Below are positions 33,716-42,643 of a stretch of 64,000 bases of DNA, in pieces. The DNA comes from Hydrogenophaga pseudoflava NBRC 102511 (GTDB lineage: Bacteria > Pseudomonadota > Gammaproteobacteria > Burkholderiales > Burkholderiaceae_C), in assembly GCF_001592285.1 (NCBI RefSeq), contig NZ_BCWQ01000018.1, positions 34,861 to 98,860 on the forward strand. The letters run 5' to 3'. Under the pieces are notes generated by a model, which saw nothing but the letters and a program-made list of their open reading frames with translations, had not been told where the DNA came from and searched no databases. The first letter of the stretch is position 1. Every line of letters starts with the position of its first letter. Position numbers and translations under genes: made by a program.

Positions 33716-34291
33716 TCAGGGTCGGGCGTGCAGCCAGCCGGCCAGCCAGCGGGTCAGGCGCGGCGCCACCACCCAGGTCATGAGGACCACCACCAGCACG
33801 GTGATGACCATGGTGCGCGGCACCAGCGGCCAGTCGGCCAGCAGCGGCGCCACGGTGAGGAACAGCAGCAGCACGGTGGGGAAGATGCCCAGCCAGGTCA
33901 CGACCGCCACCTTCCAGCGCGGCGGCGGCGCCTTGGTGGTGCTGCCCGCTGGCGCGAACCAGTAGTCCAGCCCGCTGACGCGGCGCATCTCCTGCGCACC
34001 GACCGTGTGGGGCGCGACCTGCGCCAGCCAGTGCGAGCGCTCGGGCGAGTCCTGCCAGGCAGCCAGGTGCGCGTCGTTGTCGAACGCGAACACCACGTGG
34101 TAGAGCAGGGGCTCGTCGCCGCTGCCGGCCTCGCCGGGCCGCACCAGCTGTCCGCCCAGGTGGCCGGGGAAGTGGGTTGCCGCATCGATCATGCCGGCCA
34201 TGGCCGCCTCGAAGCCGGCCACCGCACCGGGCGCGACCCGGCGCGTGACCAGCACGGTCACGGCGCGCGAAGGGGTGGCGGGTGCGTTCAT
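33716..34291 (-). CDS. ABM-domain protein fused to membrane helices
   Basis: A 191-residue protein: an N-terminal alpha-beta barrel of the ABM type ([20 protein letters not shown], then [16 protein letters not shown]), followed by two strong transmembrane segments (about 132-152 and 158-177). Membrane-linked ABM proteins are widespread but uncharacterised. Located between dmpH and dmpF, 25-31 bases from each, so co-transcribed; a link to quinone or radical by-products of ring cleavage is only speculation. Confidence 0.75.
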   Translation of the reverse strand: MNAPATPSRAVTVLVTRRVAPGAVAGFEAAMAGMIDAATHFPGHLGGQLVRPGEAGSGDEPLLYHVVFAFDNDAHLAAWQDSPERSHWLAQVAPHTVGAQEMRRVSGLDYWFAPAGSTTKAPPPRWKVAVVTWLGIFPTVLLLFLTVAPLLADWPLVPRTMVITVLVVVLMTWVVAPRLTRWLAGWLHARP

Positions 34292-34316
34292 GGGCGCAGG
34301 CTTCGCAGGGTGGTGC

Positions 34317-35105
34317 TCAGACGAAGCGCATGCCCACCGTGCCCAGGTCCTGGAAGCGCACGTTCACGCTGTCGCCGGCCTGCACCGCGATGGCTTCGGT
34401 CACGCCACCGGTCATGATGAAAGTGCCCGCCGGGATTTCCTGCCCGCGCGCGCCCAGGTGGTTGGCCAGGGCGGCGATGGCGGCGGCCGGGTGGCCCATC
34501 ACGGCGGCGCCGGCGGCCATGGCCACGATCTGGCCGTTCTTCTCCAGCACCACGCCCAGCGTGCGCAGGTCCAGCTCCTCCACGCGGCGGGCACGGCCGC
34601 CGATCACGAAGCGCGAGGCCGAGGTGTTGTCGGCGATCACGCTCTTGAGGTCGAACTTGAAGTCGCGGTAGCGGCTGTCGATGATCTCCACGCCGGGGAT
34701 CACGAAGTCGATCGCGGCCATCACGGCGCCGACATGGCAGCCCGGGCCCTTGAGCGGCGCCTTGGTGACGACGCAGATCTCGGCCTCGACCTTGGGGTGG
34801 ATGAGTTCGGAGGTCTTGATGTCGCTGCCTTCGGCGCAGGCCATGTAGTCGCTGACGAAGCCGAAGACCGGCGTGTCCACGCCCATCTGCTTCATCTTGG
34901 CGTAGGAGGTCAGGCCGCACTTGAGGCCCACCGTCTTGTGGCCACGGCCTTCCTTGCGCGCGCGGATCAGGTCCTGGATCGCGTAGGCGTCGTCCCAGTC
35001 CATGTTCGGGTGGTCGTCGGTGATCTTGGTGACGTCGTGCGCCTTCAGCTCGGCGTTTTCCAGGTGTTCGGCCAGCTGGGCGAGGGTGTTCTTGTCGAGT
35101 TTCAT
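34317..35105 (-). CDS. dmpH: 4-oxalocrotonate decarboxylase
   Basis: A 262-residue enzyme: VGLKCGLTSYAKMKQMGVDTP, VEAEICVVTKAPLKGPG (metal glutamates) and GVEIIDSRYRDFKF are the DmpH/XylI pattern. It decarboxylates 2-oxo-3-hexenedioate to 2-hydroxypenta-2,4-dienoate and forms a complex with DmpE, encoded just upstream 18 bases away. Confidence 0.93.
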   Translation of the reverse strand: MKLDKNTLAQLAEHLENAELKAHDVTKITDDHPNMDWDDAYAIQDLIRARKEGRGHKTVGLKCGLTSYAKMKQMGVDTPVFGFVSDYMACAEGSDIKTSELIHPKVEAEICVVTKAPLKGPGCHVGAVMAAIDFVIPGVEIIDSRYRDFKFDLKSVIADNTSASRFVIGGRARRVEELDLRTLGVVLEKNGQIVAMAAGAAVMGHPAAAIAALANHLGARGQEIPAGTFIMTGGVTEAIAVQAGDSVNVRFQDLGTVGMRFV

Positions 35106-35123
35106 GTGGGTGTTCCTTCCCGC

Positions 35124-35909
35124 TCAGGCGACGAAACGCACCGACGTGCCACCGAGGCCGCCGACGCTGCAGTACAGGCTGTCGCCCGCGACCACGGGCA
35201 CCAGCGGAGACTGCGAGCCCGAGAGGATGATGTCGCCGGCCTTCAGGCCGATGCCCAGGCGGCCCAGCGTGTTGGCCAGCCAGGCCACGGCGTTGACCGG
35301 TGAGCCCTGCACCGAAGCGCCGCAGGACGTGCTGATGATTTCGCCGTTCTTTTCGAGCACCATGCCGGCCAGCGCGAGGTCGATGTCGCGCGGGCTCTTG
35401 CGCAGGCCGCCGAGGGTGAGCACGCCACACGACGCGTTGTCGGCCACGGTGTCCTGGATCTTGATCTTCCAGTCCTTGATGCGGCTGTCGACGATCTCGA
35501 AGCAGGGCATCACGCAGTCGGTGGCGCGCAGCACGTCGGCCGCGGTCACGCCCGGGCCTTCGAGGTCGCGCGCCAGGATGAAGGCGACCTCGGCCTCGGC
35601 TTTGGGCGCGATCATGGTGCTCACGGAGATGGGCTGGCCTTCGTTGTAGACCATGCCCGAGAGCAGGTGGCCGAAGTCGGGCTGGTTGACCTTGAGCATG
35701 TCCATCACGACCTTGCTGGTCACGCCGATCTTCTTGCCGACCACATGTTCACCGGCGTCCAGGCGGCGCTGGATCATGCGCAGCTGGATCTGGTAGGCGT
35801 CCTCGATGGTGATGTCCGCTTCGCGGTCGGTCAGCGGGGCGACGGGCTGGCGGTCGAGCAGCGACTGGTAGAGCTCGTCGCCGTACTGCTGGATCTTCTG
35901 TTTGTCCAT
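35124..35909 (-). CDS. dmpE: 2-oxopent-4-enoate hydratase
   Basis: A 261-residue hydratase: VVGKKIGVTSKVVMDMLKV and AEAEVAFILARDLEGPG (metal glutamates) match DmpE/XylJ/MhpD. It hydrates 2-hydroxypentadienoate to 4-hydroxy-2-oxovalerate. The ATG at 35909 gives MDKQKIQQYGDELY; the longer frame crosses into dmpD. Twenty-six bases from dmpD. Confidence 0.93.
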   Translation of the reverse strand: MDKQKIQQYGDELYQSLLDRQPVAPLTDREADITIEDAYQIQLRMIQRRLDAGEHVVGKKIGVTSKVVMDMLKVNQPDFGHLLSGMVYNEGQPISVSTMIAPKAEAEVAFILARDLEGPGVTAADVLRATDCVMPCFEIVDSRIKDWKIKIQDTVADNASCGVLTLGGLRKSPRDIDLALAGMVLEKNGEIISTSCGASVQGSPVNAVAWLANTLGRLGIGLKAGDIILSGSQSPLVPVVAGDSLYCSVGGLGGTSVRFVA

Positions 35910-35935
35910 GGTGTGTGTCGGATGGGTGAAAAAGG

Positions 35936-36796
35936 TCAGGCGGCGGCCCGCGCGTCGGCTTCGGCGAGGAAGTTCGACACCAGCTGGACGAAGCGCGCGG
36001 CGTGTTCGATCTGGGTCCAGTGGCCGCAGTGGCCGAACACGTGCAGCTGGCTGTTGGGAATCCACTGGCTCAGCGTGAGCGAGGTCTGCAGCGGGATCAC
36101 CTGGTCCTCGCGGCCGTGCACGATGAGCGTTTCGTGCGGCAGTGCGCGGATCGCGGCTTCGGGGCTGGCCATGGCGTCGACCCAGCGCTGGCGCGGGGCG
36201 GGGAACATGGCCGAGAACGACTCCTGGAAGCCGGGGCGGACGCTGGCCTGGTAGCGCAGCTCGGCCAGTTCGTCGGTGACCAGGGAGCGATCGTGGGCGA
36301 ACACGTCCATGATGCGCTTCATGTTGTCCAGCGACGCCTCGTAGCCCCAGACCGCGTCCAGGCCCGGCGTGATCGGGAAGGGCACACCCACGGAACCCAT
36401 GAGCACCAGGCGGCGCACGCGCTGCGGCGCGCGAACGGCCAGTGCCAGCGAGAGCGCGCCGCCGAAGCTGTTGCCGACCACGTCGGCCTGCTCCACGCCC
36501 ATGGCGTCCATCACGTCCAGCGCCTGCTGGACCCAGGTGTCCATGTTGTAGGTGATGCCGGCCGGGCGGTCGGAGTAGCCGAAGCCCACCATGTCGGGCG
36601 CGATCACGCGGCGGTCCTGGGCGATGACGGGCATCGCCAGGCGCCAGTTGGCCCAGGCGCTCACGCCCGGACCGGAGCCGTGGATGAACAGCACCGGCGG
36701 CTGGCCCGGCTTGGAGCTGCCGAGGTCGTGCACGTTGCTGTTGAAGCTGCCCGTGCGGACGCTGCGGGCGATTTCGGGGTTGTGCGGCGCGTTCAC
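35936..36796 (-). CDS. dmpD: 2-hydroxymuconate semialdehyde hydrolase
   Basis: A 286-residue alpha/beta hydrolase: oxyanion loop FIHGSGPGVSAWANW, nucleophile elbow VVGNSFGGAL (Ser), Asp in VHGREDQVIP, His in GHCGHWTQIE. It hydrolyses the ring-fission semialdehyde (or ketone from methylcatechols) directly to 2-oxopentenoate and formate, an alternative to the DmpC route. Starts at GTG 36796, overlapping the dmpC stop (GTGA). Confidence 0.92.
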   Translation of the reverse strand: MNAPHNPEIARSVRTGSFNSNVHDLGSSKPGQPPVLFIHGSGPGVSAWANWRLAMPVIAQDRRVIAPDMVGFGYSDRPAGITYNMDTWVQQALDVMDAMGVEQADVVGNSFGGALSLALAVRAPQRVRRLVLMGSVGVPFPITPGLDAVWGYEASLDNMKRIMDVFAHDRSLVTDELAELRYQASVRPGFQESFSAMFPAPRQRWVDAMASPEAAIRALPHETLIVHGREDQVIPLQTSLTLSQWIPNSQLHVFGHCGHWTQIEHAARFVQLVSNFLAEADARAAA

Positions 36797-38247
36797 AGCT
36801 TCACCATGACGTTGCGGAGCTCGGTGTAGAACTCCAGGGAATGCACGCCGCCTTCGCGGCCGATGCCCGAGGCCTTGGCGCCGCCAAAGGCGGTGCGCAG
36901 GTCGCGCAGGAACCAGCTGTTGATCCAGCACAGGCCGACCTCGATGGCCGCGGCCATGCGGTGGGCCTTGCCCAGATCCTGGGTCCAGACGGTGGTGGCC
37001 AGGCCGTAGTCGGTGGCGTTGGCCAGTGCGACGGCTTCCTCTTCGGTGTCGAAGGGGGCGATGTGGCAGCAGGGGCCGAAGATCTCTTCGCGGATCACGC
37101 TGGCGCTCTCGGGCAGGCCGGTCCAGATGGTGGGCTGCACGAAGTGGCCGTGGGCGTACTCACCCGTCATGGCCGGTTCGCCGCCGCCGGTGATCACGGT
37201 CGCGCCCTCGGCCTTGGCCTTGGCGTAGTAGCCCATGACCTTCTGCTTGTGTTCGGCCGAAATCAGCGGGCCGATGCCGACGCCGGGCATGTCGGGGCCG
37301 CCGATCTTCAGACCCTCGGCCTTCTCCTTCAGCGCGGCGACGAATTTGTCGAAGATCGGGCGCTGCACGTAGACGCGCTCGGTGCCCAGGCAGACCTGGC
37401 CGCAGTTCTCGAAGGCGCTGCGCGTGATGCCGGCGATGGCCTTGTCGAAGTCGGCGTCGGCGAACACGATGCCGGCGTTCTTGCCACCCAGCTCGAAGCT
37501 GACGGGGCGCACGCCCTTGGCGGCCGCGGCCATGATGGCCTCGCCGGTGCGGGTTTCGCCGGTGAAGGTGATGCCGTTGACGCCCGGGTGCTTGGTGATG
37601 AACTCGCCGGCCGAGCCAGGGCCGAAGCCGTGCAGCACCTGGTACACACCCTTGGGAATGCCGACCGCGTTCATCACCTCGCCCAGCAGGGTGGCGGTGG
37701 CGGGCGTCTCTTCCGAGGGCTTGACGATCACGGTGTTGCCGCAGGCCAGGGCCGGGCCGACCTTCCAGGTCATCAGCAGCAGCGGCAGGTTCCAGGGGCA
37801 GATCACGCCGACCACGCCCAGGGGCGTGCGCAGGCCGTAGCTGATGGCCGTGCCGCCGTCGGGCGTGGTCATCTGGAAGCTCTCGGTCGGCACGTTCTTG
37901 ACGATGTCCGCAAAGATCTTGAAGTTGGCGGCGCCGCGCGGGATGTCGATGTGCGAAGCCAGCGAGCGCGGCTTGCCGGTGTCGGCCAGTTCGGCGGCGA
38001 GGAAGTCGTCGAAGCGGCGGTTGATTTCGTCGGCCACCGCGTGCAGCAGTTCGGCGCGCTTGACCACGCTCATCTTTCCCCACTCGCCCTTGAGCGCGGC
38101 GTGGCCCGCGGCCACGGCCGCGTCGACCTCGGCCTGGCCGGCCTCGTGCACCTGGCCGACCACTTCATTGGTGGCCGGGTTGCGGTTTTCGAAGGTCTTG
38201 GCGGTGGCGACGAATTCGCCGTTGATGAAGTTCAGGAACTGTTTCAT
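36793..38247 (-). CDS. dmpC: 2-hydroxymuconic semialdehyde dehydrogenase
   Basis: A 484-residue NAD-dependent aldehyde dehydrogenase: FELGGKNAGIVF carries the general base region, and NCGQVCLGTERVY the catalytic Cys. FINGEFVATAKTFENRNPAT is the usual DmpC/XylG start. It oxidises 2-hydroxymuconate semialdehyde to 2-hydroxymuconate for the oxalocrotonate branch. Paralogue of hpaE in the same window, with clearly different sequence. Confidence 0.94.
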   Translation of the reverse strand: MKQFLNFINGEFVATAKTFENRNPATNEVVGQVHEAGQAEVDAAVAAGHAALKGEWGKMSVVKRAELLHAVADEINRRFDDFLAAELADTGKPRSLASHIDIPRGAANFKIFADIVKNVPTESFQMTTPDGGTAISYGLRTPLGVVGVICPWNLPLLLMTWKVGPALACGNTVIVKPSEETPATATLLGEVMNAVGIPKGVYQVLHGFGPGSAGEFITKHPGVNGITFTGETRTGEAIMAAAAKGVRPVSFELGGKNAGIVFADADFDKAIAGITRSAFENCGQVCLGTERVYVQRPIFDKFVAALKEKAEGLKIGGPDMPGVGIGPLISAEHKQKVMGYYAKAKAEGATVITGGGEPAMTGEYAHGHFVQPTIWTGLPESASVIREEIFGPCCHIAPFDTEEEAVALANATDYGLATTVWTQDLGKAHRMAAAIEVGLCWINSWFLRDLRTAFGGAKASGIGREGGVHSLEFYTELRNVMVKL

Positions 38248-38272
38248 GGTGCGTGAGGAAGGAAAAGAAAAG

Positions 38273-38704
38273 TCAGTCGAGGCCCAGGGCCTTCAGGCCG
38301 GCGCGGGCACAGGCTTCGTCCTGTTCGGCCGAGCCGCCGGACACGCCGATGCCGCCGATGCGCTGGCCGTCGGCCACGATGGGCAGGCCGCCACCGAACA
38401 GCACCAGGCGCTGGCGCTGGTTCAGGCCGATGCGCAGCAGCTCGTCGTCGCCGATCACGCCGCCCCACTGCGAGGTGGGGAAGCCGAAGCTGGCCGCGGT
38501 GTAGGCCTTGTCGATCGCGATGTCGATCGAATGCAGAAAGGCATTGGGCATGCGCAAGAAGGCGGCGAGCGTGCCCGAGGCATCGGTCACGGCCACGTTG
38601 ATGCGAATGCCCAATGCCTCTGCATGCGCCAGCGCCGCCTGACAGGCCAGAGAGGCCGCCGATGCGGTGATGACGGCAGAAGGAACAGAAAGAGCGGTTG
38701 TCAT
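38273..38704 (-). CDS. GlcG/HbpS-like protein
   Basis: A 143-residue protein of the GlcG/HbpS (DUF336) family: INVAVTDASGTLAAFLRMPN, DIAIDKAYTAASFGFPT and IGGIGVSGGSAEQDEA are the conserved motifs. HbpS binds heme; GlcG-type proteins of meta-cleavage operons have no agreed role, and such a small ORF is common between catechol dioxygenase and semialdehyde dehydrogenase genes. 25 bases upstream of dmpC. Confidence 0.85.
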   Translation of the reverse strand: MTTALSVPSAVITASAASLACQAALAHAEALGIRINVAVTDASGTLAAFLRMPNAFLHSIDIAIDKAYTAASFGFPTSQWGGVIGDDELLRIGLNQRQRLVLFGGGLPIVADGQRIGGIGVSGGSAEQDEACARAGLKALGLD

Positions 38705-38732
38705 CAGAAGAACAATGAGAAGGAGGGGGAGC

Positions 38733-38846
38733 CAGTTCGAGGGGCACCGAGGAACCGGCTTCGCCGGGCCTCAGGTGCCGTCCCCCCTCCAAGCGCCGCA
38801 GGCGCGCCAGAGAGGGGGGAAGCCGCGAAGCGGCGCAGGGGGGAGA
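38733..38846. repeat. GC-rich repeat family, copy B
   Basis: In the dmpB/GlcG-gene spacer: GAACCGGCTTCGCCGGGC, then CCCCCC and GGGGGG arms around an internal GC-rich hairpin, then GCGAAGCGGCGC. Same module order as copy A at 32.7 kb. No gene in this 142-base spacer. Confidence 0.7.
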
Positions 38847-39791
38847 TCAGGTGTACACATCGGTGAAGCTGGGAACAGCTTCACCGGTGTGATAGAAGAT
38901 CCCGCTCCACAGCTGGTCTTCGGTCCAGGTGGTCACGGGGCGGTCGCGCTGGGCCAGGTAGCCCAGACCGGCGAAGGTCTCGTTGCGGTTGCCGCTGGGG
39001 TCGAAGAAGTAGATCGTCTCGCCGCGGGTGATGCCGTGGCGCGTCGGGGCGACGTCGATCTTGGTCTTGTTCTTGGCCATCACGTCGGCCGACTTCAGCA
39101 CGTCGTGCCACGAGTCGAGGAAGAAGGCGATGTGGTGCAGGCCGCTCTTGGCGCCGCCCACGAAGGCGATGTCGTGCGGCGTGGTGGTGCGGGCCATCCA
39201 GGTGGCGGCCTGCATGTTGCCTTCGGGGCCGACCAGCACCTGCTCGGTCAGGAAGAAGTCCAGCGCCTCGGTCATGAAGCGGGTGTTGTCGGCCACGGTG
39301 TTGATGCCGGCTTCGGGGTTCATCTCGCACATCAGCAGCAGGTGGTCCAGCCAGTGCACGCCCGAGCCCTTGAGGCCGTCCGGCCACGGGTCGGGGTTGG
39401 TGGTGCCGACCTCGGTGCCCACGTACTCCTTCATGGCGTACAGGCGCATCTCGTGGCCGCTGGGCAGGTTGAACTGCAGCATGCGGCCGGTGGACGGCAG
39501 GGTGCCTTCGGGCAGCACGGTGGTCTTCACGCCCCAGGCTTCCACCTTCTTCTGCAACTCGTCGAGGTCGCTGTCCTTCTCGACCTTGTAGGCCACGTGG
39601 TTCAGGCCGGCCTGGTCGGACGGGGTCAGGATCAGTGAGTACTTGTCCCACTCGTCCCAGCACTTGAGGTAGACGTTGCCGGCCTTGTCTTTCATGGTGG
39701 TCTTGAGGCCGAGCACGTTTTCGTAGTGCTTGACCGCGGCGTCCATGTCCATCACTTTCAGGCTCGCGTGCCCGATGCGCATCACACCCAT
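38847..39791 (-). CDS. dmpB: catechol 2,3-dioxygenase
   Basis: A 314-residue type I extradiol dioxygenase. Metal site: His150 (WLDHLLL), His220 (LHHIAFF) and Glu271 (NRNETF); His252 (TRHGIT) and Tyr261 (ETIYFF) are the second-sphere residues. It cleaves catechol to 2-hydroxymuconate semialdehyde. [20 protein letters not shown] is the DmpB/XylE start. Preceded by ferredoxin gene dmpQ, 21 bases upstream. Confidence 0.96.
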   Translation of the reverse strand: MGVMRIGHASLKVMDMDAAVKHYENVLGLKTTMKDKAGNVYLKCWDEWDKYSLILTPSDQAGLNHVAYKVEKDSDLDELQKKVEAWGVKTTVLPEGTLPSTGRMLQFNLPSGHEMRLYAMKEYVGTEVGTTNPDPWPDGLKGSGVHWLDHLLLMCEMNPEAGINTVADNTRFMTEALDFFLTEQVLVGPEGNMQAATWMARTTTPHDIAFVGGAKSGLHHIAFFLDSWHDVLKSADVMAKNKTKIDVAPTRHGITRGETIYFFDPSGNRNETFAGLGYLAQRDRPVTTWTEDQLWSGIFYHTGEAVPSFTDVYT

Positions 39792-39812
39792 GTTGTGTCT
39801 CCTGGTGGTTGG

Positions 39813-40184
39813 TTACTGCTGCTGAATCGAAGGGCTGGCAGTCGCAGACTCTGCGCGCCCCTTGGAAAACGGTTTGCTCAACTTGCCGGCCACTTCGAGG
39901 TTCACCGGCGTCTGTGGCGCCACGCGGCAGGCCAGCGTGTAGCCCTGGTTCTCTTCGTCGAGCGTCACGTGTGCGCGGCTGATCGGCCCCAGGGCCTTGA
40001 TCTGTCCCTCGACGATGCGGACCTTGCAGACACCGCAGCCGCCATTGACGCAACCCACCGGGATGCCCTTGCGGCCCAGGCGGACCATGCCGGTGAGCAG
40101 GCTTTCATTGCCGGCGCAGGGAAAGGTCTCGTCCGTCTGGGCGACGTGCACGGCGAACTTGGGGCGGGAGTCAAACAGGGACAT
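39813..40184 (-). CDS. dmpQ: plant-type [2Fe-2S] ferredoxin
   Basis: A 123-residue ferredoxin with the cluster ligands Cys45, Cys50, Cys53 (CVNGGCGVC) and Cys86 (TLACRV). DmpQ/XylT-type ferredoxins re-reduce the inactivated iron of catechol 2,3-dioxygenase. The C-terminal tail past residue 105 is a little longer than in XylT. It is separated from dmpP by a LysR gene on the other strand, so the dmpQ-onward genes need a second promoter. Confidence 0.92.
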   Translation of the reverse strand: MSLFDSRPKFAVHVAQTDETFPCAGNESLLTGMVRLGRKGIPVGCVNGGCGVCKVRIVEGQIKALGPISRAHVTLDEENQGYTLACRVAPQTPVNLEVAGKLSKPFSKGRAESATASPSIQQQ

Positions 40185-40249
40185 GTCTCAGTTCTTCTTC
40201 AACGCAGCAGCTCCAGCTGCCAAAGATAGGGTGGAGCGGCCATACCGTC

Positions 40250-40289
40250 CAATACCGAATTTTTGCGACCCTATACTGGTGAGGTATTG
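40250..40289. promoter_or_regulatory. probable LysR operator and promoter
   Basis: CAATACC (40250-40256) and GGTATTG (40283-40289) form an inverted repeat with 26 bases between, lying in the divergent dmpQ/LysR gap. A TATACT at 40272-40277 is a candidate -10 for the LysR gene. The site could control both the LysR gene and the dmpQB operon. Confidence 0.5.
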
Positions 40290-40310
40290 CGAACCGAACC
40301 AGGAGGCCTC

Positions 40311-41231
40311 ATGGATCTCAAGGACATGCGCCAGTTTCTGGCGGTCGCCGAAGAGCGCAACTTCACCCGCGCGGCCGAGCGCCTGCACATGGCGCAGCCG
40401 CCGCTGTCGCGCCAGATCAAGGCGCTGGAAGACGAGATGGGTGCGCCGCTGTTCCTGCGCACGCCGGCCGGCGTGGAGCTGACCGAGGCGGGCCAGACGC
40501 TGCTGGACGAGGTGCCCAACCTGCTGCACCTGGCGCAGCGCGCGGCCGAGCGCACGCGGCGCGCGGCGCAGGGCCTGACCGGACAGCTCGACGTGGGCAT
40601 CTACGGCTCGGGCGTGCTGGATGTCATTCCCCGGGTGCTCGCGAAATTCCACGCGCAGCGGCCCGAGGTGCGCATCGCGCTGCACAACCTCACCAAGTCC
40701 GAGCAGCTGCAGGCGCTGCGCGAACGGCGCATCAGCGTGGGCTTCAACCGCCTGATCCCGTCCGAGCCGGACCTGGTGGTCGAGTCGGTGCTGCGCGAGC
40801 CGCTGCTGGTGGCGATGCACGAAGCGCACCCGCTGGCGCAACGCCAGCAGGTCGGGATGGCCGACCTCGACGGGCTGCCCATGATCCTCTACCCCAACGA
40901 GGCCATCCACGGGCTGGCGCAGGAAGTGGCCGAGGCCTTCCGCCAGGAAGGCGTGCGGCTGGCGGTCGAGCAGGACGTCGAGGACGTGGTGACGGCCGTG
41001 GCCCTGGTGGCCAGCGGCTTCGGGCTGACCATTGCCACCCGGTCGGCCGCCAGCCTGCGCCTGCCGGGCGTGGTGTTCGTGCCCTTGCGCAGCCGCCACC
41101 TCAAGGACCTGGAGCTGAGCTGCCTCTACCGGCGCGGCGATCCGTCGCCGGTGCTGGCCATGTTCCTGGAGGTGGTGCGTGCGCATGGGAAGAGCGAAAC
41201 GAAGGGCGGCAACGGCCTCAGACCTGCCTGA
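40311..41231 (+). CDS. LysR-family regulator inside the phenol cluster (AphT-like position)
   Basis: A 306-residue LysR protein of the BenM/CatM type: MDLKDMRQFLAVAEERNFTR, then AAERLHMAQPPLSRQIKALE. A perfect AGGAGG lies seven bases before ATG 40311. It is read opposite to the flanking dmp genes and converges with dmpP by a 14-base overlap. In Comamonas phenol clusters a LysR gene (aphT) is known in this neighbourhood. It probably activates the divergent dmpQB... operon in response to a muconate-like or catechol-pathway signal. Confidence 0.92.
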   Translation: MDLKDMRQFLAVAEERNFTRAAERLHMAQPPLSRQIKALEDEMGAPLFLRTPAGVELTEAGQTLLDEVPNLLHLAQRAAERTRRAAQGLTGQLDVGIYGSGVLDVIPRVLAKFHAQRPEVRIALHNLTKSEQLQALRERRISVGFNRLIPSEPDLVVESVLREPLLVAMHEAHPLAQRQQVGMADLDGLPMILYPNEAIHGLAQEVAEAFRQEGVRLAVEQDVEDVVTAVALVASGFGLTIATRSAASLRLPGVVFVPLRSRHLKDLELSCLYRRGDPSPVLAMFLEVVRAHGKSETKGGNGLRPA

Positions 41232-42279
41232 ACAGCGGGCTGCGGGCGGCCTGCGCGTCGGCCGCCGAGAGGAACTTCTCGGTGTAGATGTCGCGCTCGA
41301 ACAGACGGCCCTGCATCAGGGTGGAGATGCAGGCCTCGATCATGGGCGGCGGCCCGCACAGGTAGGCCTTCTGGCCCGAAAAGGTGCCGCCGAAATGCGC
41401 CTTGGCCGCTTCGTGCACGAAGCCGCGGAAGCCGTCCCAGTCCGAGCCATCGGGCTCGTGCGAGAGCGCCGGCACGTACGTGAAGTTGGCGTGCTGTTCG
41501 GCGAGCGCGCGGAACTCGGCGTCGTAGTACAGCTCCTCGCGGGAACGCTGCCCGTAGACCAGGGTGATCGGCAGCGTGCAGCCGCGCGAAAGCAGGTCCA
41601 CGATCATCGAGCGCGGGCTCGACAGCCCCGAGCCGCCGGCCATGAACAGCATCGGCTGGCGCGCCGACTCGCGCACGAAGAAGCGGCCGTAGGGGCCGGC
41701 CACGCGCAGGCGGTCGCCGGCCTTGAGCTGCTCGTGCAGCCAGGTGGTGCCGGCGCCGCCGGGCAGCTTGCGCACGTTGAGCTCGATGCCCTTCGTGGCG
41801 GCCACGTCGGCGGGGTGATTGGCGATCGAGAAGGCGCGGCTGCCCACACCCGGGATCTCCACCTGCACGTACTGCCCCGCCTGGAAGTCGATGGCCTTGT
41901 CCAGCTGCAGGTGGATCGCCTTGATGGTGGGCGTGAGGTCCTCGACGCGGCTGACCGTGGCCGCGAAGTCGCGCACCGGGATCACGCGCGCATCGGGTTC
42001 CTCGTCGATGTCGGCCTCGATGGTGGTGTCGGCCTGCAGCGTGGCGCAGCAGGCCAGGGTCTTGCCGTCGTCGCGCTCGAAGTCCATCAGCGCGAACGGG
42101 TTGGCCGCGCCGTGGTCCACCTCGCCATCGCAGACCTGCACCTTGCAGGTGCCGCAGAGGCCGTGGCCGCAGGCGTGCGGCAGGTAGAGACCCTGCCGCA
42201 GCACCGCGTCCAGCACCGTCTGGCCTTCTTCGACCTCGATGGTCGCGCCCAGCGGCTCGATCGTCAGTTGGTAGCTCAT
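41218..42279 (-). CDS. dmpP: phenol hydroxylase reductase (P5)
   Basis: A 353-residue reductase with an N-terminal [2Fe-2S] domain (Cys37, Cys42, Cys45, Cys77), FAD domain (RAFSIANHP) and NAD domain (MAGGSGLSSPRSM, CGPPPMIEA). It passes electrons from NADH to the diiron hydroxylase DmpLNO. End overlaps the LysR gene by 14 bases. Confidence 0.95.
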   Translation of the reverse strand: MSYQLTIEPLGATIEVEEGQTVLDAVLRQGLYLPHACGHGLCGTCKVQVCDGEVDHGAANPFALMDFERDDGKTLACCATLQADTTIEADIDEEPDARVIPVRDFAATVSRVEDLTPTIKAIHLQLDKAIDFQAGQYVQVEIPGVGSRAFSIANHPADVAATKGIELNVRKLPGGAGTTWLHEQLKAGDRLRVAGPYGRFFVRESARQPMLFMAGGSGLSSPRSMIVDLLSRGCTLPITLVYGQRSREELYYDAEFRALAEQHANFTYVPALSHEPDGSDWDGFRGFVHEAAKAHFGGTFSGQKAYLCGPPPMIEACISTLMQGRLFERDIYTEKFLSAADAQAARSPLFRQV

Positions 42280-42286
42280 GGCCGGA

Positions 42287-42643
42287 TCAGCTGAACGAAC
42301 CTTTGATCCCTGTGAGCCCAGGGGTTCTGAAGCGGATCGCGTCCTTGTGCACCAGGCCGTTCTCGGCCAGCGACTTGGCCGGGTCGGGCGTCCAGGGCTG
42401 GCCGTTCTTCTTCCACTCGACCTGGGCCCAGTCGATCTTGGCGAAGTCCGGGTGGTAGCCGTAGATGCCGGGCAGCACCGCGGCCGACAGCGCGCCGAAC
42501 GGGGTGTCCGGCGGCAGCGGCAGGCAGAAGGGGGCGCAGAACATCAGGTGGTCTTCCCAGCCGATGTAGAGCAGCGGGGCGGGGAAGTTCTCGCGCACAT
42601 CCCTGGGCGTGAACTCGTAGGGGGCGATGGCGACGACGCTCAT
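42287..42643 (-). CDS. dmpO: phenol hydroxylase small subunit (P4)
   Basis: A 118-residue subunit of the (alpha-beta-gamma)2 oxygenase: VAIAPYEFTPRDVRENFPAP and YHPDFAKIDWAQVEW are DmpO signatures. It stabilises the hydroxylase rather than binding metal. ATG 42643 overlaps the dmpN stop (ATGA). Confidence 0.93.
   Translation of the reverse strand: MSVVAIAPYEFTPRDVRENFPAPLLYIGWEDHLMFCAPFCLPLPPDTPFGALSAAVLPGIYGYHPDFAKIDWAQVEWKKNGQPWTPDPAKSLAENGLVHKDAIRFRTPGLTGIKGSFS

Noticed and set aside
40214..40230. Sigma-54-like TGGCAGC...GCTGC before dmpQ on the minus strand
   Set aside because: The GG-to-GC spacing is one base too long, so not a valid -24/-12 promoter.
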